Assembly: GCA_910574455.1 (NCBI GenBank)
Contig: CAJSYZ010000011.1
Span: 1,612,001 to 1,676,000 of the forward strand
Direction of reading: 5' to 3'
Length of the DNA: 64,000 nt
Source: Trichaptum fuscoviolaceum
Taxonomy: Eukaryota; Basidiomycota; Agaricomycetes; Hymenochaetales; Trichaptaceae
Part shown: positions 32,685-43,600 of the stretch, piece by piece
How positions within the stretch are numbered: the stretch's first letter is position 1
Layout of the letters: each line of letters starts with the position of its first letter
The notes under the pieces: generated by a model
What the model was told of the DNA's origin: nothing
Seen by the model: the letters and a program-made list of their open reading frames with translations, nothing else
The model's database searches: none
Program-made: the position numbers and the translations under genes

Positions 32685-34913
32685 AGAACTGAGTACCATC
32701 CCTCACTATCTAAAGAGCTTTAGCTTACAAAGCTAAATTGCTGTATTGTGGACGATATGCTGTCCGTCCGTTCCTTTAAATTCTTGGGTTTTCGTAAATG
32801 TCTTATTATCTGCTCGACAAGCCTTTCTTGTGGTTATCGTTACCTTTCTTATTCTTCATGTGACAAGAGGCCTCTGCGCACCCTACTTTACCCCCGTCTG
32901 CGACGACCCATTCGCCTGTTTCTTCCCCCCTTGACGATGGGCTTCACTCTTCCTACGACGATTTCCCTTTCTTCCACAACACCATTTCCCTTCTTGATGT
33001 TCCTCCCCGACAAGCTTCATTGCACTTGTTTGCCACATCAGCCCACGTGCACGAACTGTACTTTTCTCCGGAAGGCGAGTTTATACCCTTTTGCCTGGAA
33101 ACTTTCCATCCAGCCCTTCTGCTCAGGAGCAGCGTATATAACTTAGTTGTTGGTATGCGTATGTCACGATCATCTCCTTGCCCCTTTATTTATGTGCCTT
33201 CGATATTTCTCTCAGAGATGCAGGCTTTATATCAAGCCGTAGTTTCGTATAGCTAAGTGTTAGTTGAGGCATATTGTGTTAGTAGTTGTTTTGTTTTGTT
33301 CGATAATCGTATATATACGTATATATATGCTTGAAAACCGATGCGCTCCACCACACCAGAGATTGTTGAGGCAGGTGAGTACTCGGCGTATGATGAATAG
33401 TGCAATAATAATCCAAAATTATTGACGCGTGGTAGTGAACACGTCTGCCACTGACCACAAACATCCCGGGCCAATTATGATAAGCTACAACTTGCAACTT
33501 GGAGTACATTCGTTGTGCGTTTCTTTCTCTGTTAATGACATGGCTCAAGTGTAGTATAATCATTTTCATTATTCAGAGATCAATTCAGTGCCCCCCCCCC
33601 CCTCCCCCCACACCCTTTACCTGGCAATAGGATTGTCGGCCCGGGAAAGCTTATGGTCGCCTCTAACTTAGATTGTAACTTATATAGAGAGATAGGGGAT
33701 GCTAGTGCTGTACTTGCGTCCTTGAAGTACTGTTTCGAGGCTCAAGCGGTAAAGCTCGATTGCCAGTGCTTGCAACAATCACTGGTAGTAGTTATCCGAA
33801 CGAATCCGCCCAGTGCATCTGGATCCTGAACGTCGTCCCCTCTCTCTGTCCCCCAAACACCATGAAAGCCGGACTTCCCGTCTTTCCGCTCGGCGTTTGG
33901 GTGCACAACCTGAAAGCAGACAGGAGGTGCAGAAAGAATGCAGTTATGTACTATGTATGCTGTTTTCCTTATTGTGCGCCTTCCATTGCTAACAGCCGCG
34001 CTCTCAGGCTTGCGATTGATCAGGAATCGATCATAACCCTTCATGTGTCTGTTCGACGGACCGGGTCGGCTGCACTTGCTTTTGTGTTGTGCATTCATTC
34101 TTCTCATTGATCGGCGACTTCAATCTTCATTTACGAAGAATGTATCTTGCCGTCGGAAGTCAGAAGGTCTCGTCTCCCGTTTTCTCCGCGCCTCTCGCCT
34201 TCAGATACGACCTTCTCTTTATCGCAATCCTTAAAGGCGAGGTCTACCTAACCTCCCTGGCAGAAAACTCTCATGATACGGAGGGAGATACGCATAAATC
34301 GAACACATAAGGGATCCGTGTTTTTATAGGCTTCCCGAATCTCACCAGATCCAATCGCAGAGCAACTTCTTCCAGAGGCGTGCTGAAAACGCATTCACCG
34401 GTGGCTCAGACCATTCAACGGAAGCAAAATGTAGGATTGATTGCGAGTTTCCCCACCAGTGGACAGTCCCGGCAGCATTCTGACTTCTAGCACATGTTTT
34501 TGATACATTGCTTGTTCTCAGGGAAATATGCAATCCTGCGGGGGTATTCATACCTGCAGGCGAATAGTGTACTGGCGGGCTGGACCTTGTTCTGGCCAGC
34601 CACCTTTCTGGTTAGTCTTTCAAGGTGTTATTGGCTTCATGTCCTCGAGCTACAGCAATTTGTTGACCCTGCGTTCTTGCCAGCGGGTTCAGCGTCCACT
34701 CTAGAGATGAGATTACATCCGAGTGTGTTTCTGCGCAGAATGGGTCCTTCCTGTTGTCCCGACCGCCTCTTGCATAGGAGGTACTTACCATTGTGCTTTC
34801 CAGTTTGAGCATATTTAATACCTGTCAAGAACTCATTTGTATACTCGCTGTACACGTGGAGAAATAATTTATTGACAGGGTAAATTATATAGAGAGACAA
34901 AATGCTAGTCGAA
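32685..34913. other. Intergenic region of about 2.2 kb
   Basis: It begins with the 3' UTR of the membrane protein gene, and a C-homopolymer lies at 33591-33602. A minus-strand open frame at 33742-34107 has coding-like parts (for example DDVQDPDALGGFVRI) but no recognised domain and no start or splice solution I trust. I call nothing else here. Confidence 0.4.
33591..33608. repeat. C-homopolymer tract
   Basis: Twelve C, then one T, then a short further C run. Likely unstable in length. Confidence 0.9.
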
Positions 34914-36627
34914 TCAGAAATCAATGATGTCTACCTTCACTAGCGAGGGTAAGGACATGTCCGGAGCAGATGAGTGTTGAGGATCTTCATGGCAATGTAC
35001 TAGTTTCTTAAACCTATCCATGAGCTGCATTGATAGGTAATATACCATCCTTAAGTAACTCGTGTTCAGTATAAACAGCGGCATGCTGATGGACTCGGAG
35101 TAGATCAAACGGAATTGCCTTGTTAGATCGACGACCTGTAAAGCAATAAGGTATCTCTTTTCGATGATGGAGGTAGGTACTGGCACGATCACTTACGATT
35201 TCTGCCAGCTTCCTCGTTAAGAACGAGTTGTTGCTGAGGTACAAATACAAGGGCAAGATGTTTCTGATGTCATGCGCTAGTTTCCCGAAGTATTTGAAGC
35301 AGTGCAGGATTTGTACCATCTCGGATCGGTCAAGATGAAGCACAGGCAGAGGGTCCGCAAACCGGGCCCTCTGGCATTCCGTGATTATGTGCGTGACTGT
35401 CCTGCAAGCCACGCCATACCTCGGAGATGCGTCAGGTCCAATTTTTTCTACTCTTCGTCGCGCTCTTCCAGGGATAGCCAGATATCCAGGATCAAAGTTA
35501 GACCTGCTCTGTCCATCGGCAGCGACGGAGGGCCCAGACACCGGCGAGCCATCCCCGGGCATCCGCAGCAGCAACTCACGATCGGCAAGCCGCTGCTCGT
35601 ACTGGTGTCTGCGCGCTTCCCACTGGCGGCGGCGCAGACACTGTCTCTGCAGCGCCGATCGGTTCATCTCGACCAGCCCGACCACGGGCTCCGGCAGGCC
35701 CATCGCACGCAGGCTCTCGGCGCACACATGCGCGAAACGGACCAGAGGAGAGATCCGTGCGGGCGGGGACGGCAGCATCGGTTGGAGCGGACCGCACATG
35801 GGCGCCGGATTGGGACTCAAGTGTTTTGCGAGGTAAAGTGGACGGAAATTGTGCGTTCCCAGTATTTCTATCGCCGGCCTTTCCTCTGACACGGCTGCTG
35901 CAGGCATTTCAGGGTACTTCGTGGCGGTGGGCATAGGCTGGACATGATAGCACAATCGTTGTGCGTCCATGTACCTCGTATACGCCGCAGTGTGCTCCTC
36001 GAACGAGTGCAAAAGCGACTCATATGCGTTAGAGTAGAAGCGAACGGTGTTGGCATCGAGTTTAAATCGCGCCGCAGGAAAGCGGGAACCTGCCGGCGCG
36101 CCGGGTAGAAATCCCAGCCTCTTAAGAAGGCTATTTAACACGTCGGGCCAGAGATTAAACTCAGAAACCTATTAAGTCGAATGAGTCATAACAGCCTCGG
36201 TGAAAAGGCAAAAGGGAGAAGAACGCAACAGAACACAATTGAGAAGGCTTGCGTAAGTACTTACAATCCGAAAGCCACCTAATCGCACGACCTCGGTGTA
36301 CAGGTCATGGAGATGCGGGTAAGCAGGTTCATGCGGCAAACGGAACGAGGTGAACAGGGGCTGTATCTTGCGCTCAATCCACCATGACTGGAGTCGGTGC
36401 TCGAAGCCTTCTCTATCGAGGAAGATAGGGATGTACGGGGCGCTGCGAGGAGGGCCATGGGGAATTGGTGGCTGAGAAAGCAAGGATGGTTGGCCTGGGT
36501 TTTTGACCGGGATCGGATTGGGATTGGGATTGAGATTTGCGCTCGAGGAATCCTTGACTGAATTCGAAAGTTGGTTTAAGTTTGGAATGCCATTGGCATT
36601 TTCATCCCCAACTGGAACTGCGCCCAT
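34914..36627 (-). CDS. ARID/BRIGHT-like domain protein
   Basis: Probable DNA-binding nuclear protein, about 500 residues. Start chosen at 36627, where ACCATGG gives a good context. An Asn/Pro-rich region comes first, then an ARID-like block at about residues 85-165: FLDREGFEHRLQSWWIER, LHDLYTEVVRLGGFRIV and, after an intron, NLWPDVLNSLLKRLGF. The LxxLYxxVxxxGGF core and the trailing LxWpxVxxxLg match the family pattern. A long helical region follows (CLRRRQWEARRHQYEQRL). The last intron joins KLAEI to VVDLTRQFRLIYSES, and the protein ends KVDIIDF at 34914. An upstream open frame with ATG at about 36760 (MDPSTGNLALKEP) could be an extra 5' exon, but no intron of normal length joins it. ARID proteins often belong to SWI/SNF-type complexes; membership here is not shown. 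Confidence 0.7.
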
Positions 36628-37260
36628 GGTGCACTGAAAGCTCGGAAACAAACGGGTGGTACGAATGTAGGTTGGAGGTTGGTCGGTAGGTTTGCAAGTC
36701 CAAAAAGCATGCTGCGAGGCTCTTTTAATGCGAGATTACCAGTGCTTGGGTCCATCGTTTGTGGTGGTTGCGGTGGACGTGGCGATCGCCACTTGTGCTT
36801 TCGATGTGGTTTTTGTAGTTTGGATGAGCCGCGCAACAAAGAAGAAAACAAGAAAACCCACACTGAAACTCGCCTTTGTCTGACTTTCAAGCGGAGTCAG
36901 AATTCACGGATATGATTGGCTCGAATGTTTCGCACGGTCGACTAGTTTGAGATTACCTTCAATTTGAACATTTTGCTTTTATGAGAGTATGAAGAGGTTA
37001 GTTGTGGAGAAGCACTCAGTATCCGTAATAGAAAGTCATATTTATATAAGAGTACCTGTAGAGAGTCACTTCGGTACAATCAGACAATGTCAAGAATAAG
37101 ATAAAAATAATTTACTCGCCGCAGTATTCGTGTAAGAGAACTGAGGAAAGTTATAGGACGAGACTGAAACTAAGTTCGGTTGGCTGACCGGTGCAATGAT
37201 TCCCTGACAAATACCCTATTCTAATGCGCATCAAATAGGATATGTTTGTACCTTCGAATT
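36628..37260. other. Intergenic region upstream of the ARID-like gene
   Basis: Probable promoter and 5' UTR of the ARID-like gene, followed by AT-rich sequence. No further gene supported. Confidence 0.45.
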
Positions 37261-37857
37261 TCAATCGTATACAGCCTGGTACTCCACAGCGACGAACTTC
37301 GGCATCATAGTCAAAGTCGCCTTAGGACTCTCAGGCTCCAACCAGTCATCTTTGAATAAGTTCAAGCTGTATGACTGGAAATCGGACCGCGGCGTCGCGC
37401 AAAAAGCATGAAAGTCAAACTCGTGTTTGTGGAGAAGCTGCGCCCAGCACATCTGAGCAGAAGTAAGCATGGAAACATTGTATCCGCAAGACGGTACCTG
37501 ACTTCCTATTAACCTCAACGAAGCACTCGGAATGCAATCGATCGTTCTCCATTGTCTGGTGACTCGACTGACCTGCCGAAGGCCTGCCATCTGCAAGGAA
37601 CGACGCCGGGATGGTGATGATAATCGATCTATATCAGACTTAGTACGCTGCAGATCAAGAAGCTTCGATGCTCCGAACAAGTAGAGAGATTGTTTCTCTG
37701 CGGTTATCTTACGTCCGTCCGGAGTTGGCTGTTGTCCGTGTTCATGAAAAGTATGCATTTCTGGGCGATCGGCGAGCCCGGGAGCAATGGTGAAGACGGC
37801 TGATGTGTGTCCTGTGGCCGGTTTATCGCATACGATTGGTTGCGAGCGGTATGTCAT
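37261..37857 (-). CDS. Hypothetical protein (probably 3' part of a spliced gene)
   Basis: Open frame ending MMPKFVAVEYQAVYD at 37261. A likely intron (donor gtcagtcgag, acceptor gaagtcag) would join RRSLQMAGLRQ to VPSCGYNVSMLTSAQMCW in phase. The stretch LLHKHEFDFHAFCATPRSDF has coding-like composition. Upstream, a possible further exon at about 37880-38000 contains LSLQLGTFVCDTAITPGV, but the phase of that join is doubtful. I recognise no domain. It could be a small expressed gene or a remnant in a gene-poor region. Confidence 0.4.
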   Translation of the reverse strand: MTYRSQPIVCDKPATGHTSAVFTIAPGLADRPEMHTFHEHGQQPTPDGRKITAEKQSLYLFGASKLLDLQRTKSDIDRLSSPSRRRSLQMAGLRQVSRVTRQWRTIDCIPSASLRLIGSQVPSCGYNVSMLTSAQMCWAQLLHKHEFDFHAFCATPRSDFQSYSLNLFKDDWLEPESPKATLTMMPKFVAVEYQAVYD

Positions 37858-40612
37858 TTACTCGGATCGACTGGATTCGTACCGTAACTCCGGGCGTGAT
37901 CGCAGTATCGCAAACGAATGTGCCGAGTTGCAACGACAGTGATTCTTTTCTTCCAGGTATGCAAGCTCCGAGCGTGTTTTGTATGTTTATTGCTATTATT
38001 TAATATCGATTAGGCTTCCATTCCTCTGTGTAAAGGCGACGGACGGACATACGGGATGGTCGTCCGGAAAATAATAGTGGATTTCAGATAGCACTCGTTC
38101 CGCTGCATTCCGACGGCATTCGTTCTCTTCCACGCAAAACGTCATAGAGTATCTCATCAATGCGTCATCAGTCGAGCGTCAGTTCAACTCGGACCAACTT
38201 GCGCCCACTGTCATACCGTTGCTTAGCACCAAACCACGGAAGATCCGGGAGCTTCTGCGTACGTGTATATAGTGGATGATGGGATCCAATATGCCACGAA
38301 ACAACTCACTATACATATAATTATGCTTTTAACAGTGAATCGTTTAGCCCGCGGGATCACACGAGAGTAGCCTGAGGTTCCTGGAAAGCATCAATTATAT
38401 TCCAGACGCATTACGGCAGTGTCGACGTCAGTGATACTCTGAAACTTGTATATCAAACGCTACCGAAATAGGTTTGTGTCTATGTGAAAGACAATGCGAA
38501 GGCGGGATGATTGTGAAAGCCATTGCAGTATTATGCAGAATCTTCATCCAGCTCGGATATGTCTGAGCCAAATGACTTCTTGGCACTCCAGCATGTAAGC
38601 AATCAAGCACCGTAAAACCTTAACGCCAAATAGATCCGTGAGTTCCCAAGACAATATATGACCGAATCAACATACATACAATTCAGTACAGCTTGAACTG
38701 TGTTGCATGTTCGGAACGAGTCGACGTGTATGGCGATCGGTGATCAGCAGACCCAGTGGATTGACGGACAGAGTCTTCGGATTGATGGAAGTGGCTCCAA
38801 CGGCGTATAGATCAGGAGGACGTTAGGGAAAGAGGGGCACCGATAAAGATAGGATTAGGAAGTCGAGTAAGCATGTTGTAGGTGACGAGCTGCAAGCCTA
38901 GACAATGTGTATATCGTCTTTACATGTCCGCGACGATTAGTTGACTTGGAGAAGCAATGAGTCGGTGTTAATAGCTCCAAACGACGACTTTGAGGCGTTG
39001 CATTGCGGGAACGTCTTCAAAAGAGGAAGCTGTCTTCTGGCACGCTCGAACGTGCAGGTAGAAGTTGGATTACATGCAAGATATGTGAATCGAGTTGCCA
39101 CTTTCAAGCGCTTTACATTACAGTGGAGGATGAAAACTGAATACAAAAAGGAAGGAAGAAAGTGTAATTGGATGAATCTAGCGGACCCCTGCCACTTCAG
39201 CTGCCCAATCATGAGTAACATCCTCCAAATAATTAACAGATATAATAGCCGCCCTCAGTTGGGAAAGAACTCGGCGTAGTCCGAAAGCCTTCACCGGCCG
39301 GACAAGGCCTCCCTGTATAATCATTTTTTTGCATAGGAATTCAGAAAAGGAGCTCGGACCGACGTTTCGAGCTCGGCGTACCCTTTGGCAATAGCACCCG
39401 GTCGTAGCCGTACACAACAGACCCGGGCCAATCGGACGCTCTTCTCGGCTATCGAATTCAAGTGGCGATTGGTTAGAATGAAGAATTTGTAGGCCGGTCA
39501 TCGACCCGTCGGGGACATCTGCATCTCGATACGTAGGAGCGGGAAACTGTATTAGCGCTCCGCGTAGCTGCTCTTCCCTCAAATTATCCCGGACATCTAG
39601 TGTCCAGCGTCGTCAAGGCCGTCCGAGCTAAGGCGTTCGCGACATCGTGGTATGTAAAAAACCGGGCGTGGAAGTTTAGGTTGACTGTTGCAAATCGCTT
39701 TTTGGCTGTCACTCGGTAATGCGAGCGAAGTGGAGTGTGGGATATTGAAGCGGTGCTTCGGCTGGCGGGGGCTTAGTAGATGAAAAATGAGGTCGGCTGA
39801 GCAGCCTGTGTTCGTCGGCAGAGTCTGTTTGTATGTCGAGCTTGAAGAAATGAGGGTGGAATAGAAAAAGACAGTAGGAAGGAGGAGACGATCCAGTTAT
39901 ATGCACGGCGGGATAAAGAACTAGCCTTAGAGCTGCTCAGCTAGAGGAAGATTGGCTTCCCCCCCAGTAAGATCGGCAAGAAAATACTCGTACTCAGCTA
40001 TAACATAATGTGCACGGTATGTTGTGGAGCTTTCTCAATTGCGTCCAGCTGCAGAATACTAGCATGGTGTTTACCGATCTGTTTCTTCTTGTGAATCTGT
40101 ACTTAAAAATGAAGTGTAAGCCACAGATGAGAAGAGACTTGAGTACATAACATACGGAAAGCGGAACAAAGGATTGCCGGCGGCCGATCGGCATGTTGTA
40201 TGTATACGTTTCTCAGACAAAGAAATAGGAGCTTGAAAGACCGCGACTACTGACGATCAGGACTTGTTACGGATAAGTAGTAGTTAAACGAAGAAGATCA
40301 AAGCAAAGTCTCCTTTGTAGAGTCTGCAAGAGCATGAATACGCGCGTAAAAGCATGGCCGACTCGGCTACCGTACCTTCCAAAATAAGACTTTACTTGCC
40401 GAATTAGTTTACTGATTATCCCGGGGTCCTTAAACCCTGACAAGAGTTCGCACGGTGGCTCGAGGTCGTGTCGACCTGCAGTTGAGAGTAAGTGACCTCC
40501 AGAACTGGAACTCCTCACCGACATTCATCCTCTCCTCATCGTCACCGACGTCGTCGCCATCCCATCCCGCCCCGCCTTCCCTCGTCCTCCAACACCCCCG
40601 TCGACGACGCTC
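37858..40612. other. Gene-poor region of about 2.7 kb
   Basis: Short open frames on both strands without motifs. No transposon ends, RNA gene or array-type repeats were found. The last 150 bp are C-rich and likely belong to the promoter or 5' UTR of the histidine kinase gene. Confidence 0.45.
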
Positions 40613-43600
40613 ATGTCCGGCAGCGGCGGCGCTCGGTCCACAAGCAGCCGCGCCAGCTCATTATCAGCAAGATCCCATACGCATGCACCCCAGACAAAAC
40701 CGTCGCCCTCACCCACCTTACCAAGCGTAACACAATCCTCTTCAGCAGTCGACATGGTCGACCAGACGGACCCGTTTCTGCAGCACCTCGTCGCCGTGCT
40801 GTCGGTGTACGAGCTCAAGTCCGGCGCGGGTGCGGGAGATGTGCCCGTGCCGCGTTATGTCGGTCCGAGCGACTGGGCAAAGGACAGCATCATGCGCTCG
40901 CTCGACACGATGGCGCGCAGGCTCGCGTCCGCCGAGGAGCAGCTCAGACAGGTCCAAGCCCAGGGCGGGAGCGTGAATGTGAATATGGGCTCGAAGAAGC
41001 GACGGAGCGTGGAGATTGAAGACCGGGAGAGGCCGTTGTTTGATAGGTCCGTCAGTGGCTCGACCAACACCGGCGCCAGCACGAACACCAGCCTCGACAC
41101 CGCGAGCATCTCGACCTTCAGCTCCAGGAGCTCTGGAGGGCTCGACGGTCGTGGGCGGCACTCGTCACCCGAATCTTCAGCCACAGACGCCGACTTCGAC
41201 ATGTGCGACGACCAGGCATCGGGCGTCGACTCTCCAGCGGAGCTTAACTTGAGCTCCAACACAGCTACCGAACGCAATAGGGCACCCTTATCCAGGCATG
41301 CCTCTTCCTCTGGATCTGGAGCGACGATGACAGTTCGTTCATTGAGCTCCGAGAAAACTGAGAGAGAAGGGCAACCGCCCATGAACATCTCCCTCGACGG
41401 ACTCAAGGCGACCATCGACCCAGAGAAGATGTTCTCAAGAAGATTATCTGAAGGAGCCCTACCCTCCTCAGCACCCGCTACTTCCGCCAAGGAGCACTGC
41501 GCATGCCCAACATGCGGTCGCCCCATCACCGATTCTTATCCCTATCTTACCTCCATGTACGCACCATCCATTAACGGCATACTCACGGGCGGTTCGAGTG
41601 TCGACCTTATTAACGGAATTTTCGGTGCGCCCACCAGTGACGAAAGCTCTCCGCTGGTCGTGCCGCCTGGTCCGCTAGCAACGGCGGCGTTTGAAAGTGG
41701 GATGAGCGCCGTCGAGGAGCTGAAACTCCTGAAGACCCAGGTTCAGGATGTCAGTAGAGTCTGCCAGGCCGTTGCTCGTGGTGACTTGAGTCAGAAAATC
41801 ACTGTGCCAGTCCAGGGCGTCGTTATGGTTCATCTTAAGGATGTTATCAATACTATGGTGAGCTTAGGATGCCTATCAGTCGTTATCGTCCGCGATCTGA
41901 CTATACTTCTTCTCTCTACACGTTATATCCTATCCTATTTCTCCGTGAATAATTCGTGGTTTGGTGTTCTAGGTGGACAAACTAGGCCAATTTGCTAAGG
42001 AAGTCACTCGTGTATCTCAGGAAGTCGGTACAGAAGGGTATGTTTATCTATCAAAGTCCAGCCCTCATGATCACGGCATAGTCTAATGCTTTCCTGTTTC
42101 CTTCCCGTCTATCCTCCGTTATCTGTACTATGATACGACAGTAAACTCGGCGGTCAGGCACTCGTCCTCGACGTCGAAGGTACTTGGCGGGAGCTCACCG
42201 CCGTCGTCAACGGTCTCGCTGCTAATCTCACGTCGCAAGTACGATCTATCGCAAAGGTCACTAAAGCTGTCGCCATGGGCGATCTAAGTCAACAAATTGA
42301 AGTCGATGCGAGAGGAGAGATCTTGGATTTGAAAAATACGGTCAACGGCATGGTTATTCGGCTCAGGGCGCTTGCGGCGGAGGTGACGAGGGTGACGTTG
42401 GAAGTGGGTAGTCAAGGTAAACTAGGTGGTCAGGCTGTCGTACCGGATGTTGAAGGTGTTTGGGAACAATTGACTGTGAACGTATGTTGCTCTTACAATA
42501 TTTGCTCTCTAATGACGTTCGTGACCAATCATTAACAGGTAAATCGGATGTGTTCGAATCTTACAGATCAAGTGCGGTCGATCGCTGCGGTCACTACTGC
42601 TGTAGCGAAGGGTGACTTGACCCAGAAGGTCGAGATACAAGTCGAAGGCGAGATGGCCACTTTGAAGGAGACTGTGAACTCCATGGTGGACCAATTGAGC
42701 ACGTTTGCGAGCGAAGTTACGCGTGTCGCTTTGGAAGTCGGAACTCAAGGCATACTCGGTGGGCAGGCCCGGGTTGAAGGCGTTCAAGGAACTTGGGCAG
42801 ATCTGACGAGAAATGTCAACGTAAGCTATCGGAATGCACTCTGTACTGTCAAGGCTTGCAACTAATCTGACAATTTTCTGCAAAGAAAATGGCTTCAAAT
42901 CTAACGAATCAAGTGCGCTCGATTTCGGAGGTCACGAAGGCCGTAGCAAGCGGAAATCTGAGCAAGTTTGTCGACGTGGATGTGCAGGGTGAGATGCTCG
43001 ACTTGAAGATGACTGTCAACTCCATGGTAGCACAACTCTCGACTTTGGCAAACGAAGTCATCAGGATGTCCATTGAGGTTGGTACGGACGGTAAGCTTGG
43101 TGGACAGGCTGTTGTCGCAGATGTGCAGGGCATGTGGAAGGTGTGTATTTCTATAGCCATTGACTTAATGCAGCAATGTATATTTGTTAGATTGACGTAC
43201 TGACGGATTCTACGCAAAATAGATTCTGACTGACAATGTCAACTTGATGGCCATGAATCTGACGGACCAGGTGCGCTCGATCACTGAGGTGACCAAGGCT
43301 GTCGCAGGAGGCGATTTGACGAAGAAGATTACCGTCGACGTCCGTGGAGAGATTCTTGACCTTAAGGAAACTGTTAACGGCATGACTGAATCTTTGCGTG
43401 TGTTCGCCGATGAAGTAACTCGATTGGCCCGTGAAGTCGGCACAGAGGGAAGACTTGGTGGACAAGCAAGAGTGAATAATGTCGGTGGTACGTGGAAGGA
43501 CCTCACGGATAACGTGAATGCTATGGCTGCAAATGTGAGTATCTGTTACTGGGAGTCTCTGAAGAAGTGGTTTAACATTTTTCTTGACACAGTTGACCTT

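Noticed and set aside
33591..33608. C-homopolymer as a structured regulatory element
   Set aside because: A single homopolymer without partner tracts; length is likely unstable and no nearby gene depends on it.
35302..35889. Plus-strand open frames opposite the ARID-like gene
   Set aside because: They lack motifs and splice signals, and the minus-strand frame is continuous with the ARID-like exon.
40492..41252. Overlapping open frames in the first exon of the histidine kinase
   Set aside because: They are shadows of a GC-rich, Ser-rich coding exon; only the frame starting at 40613 leads into the HAMP array.
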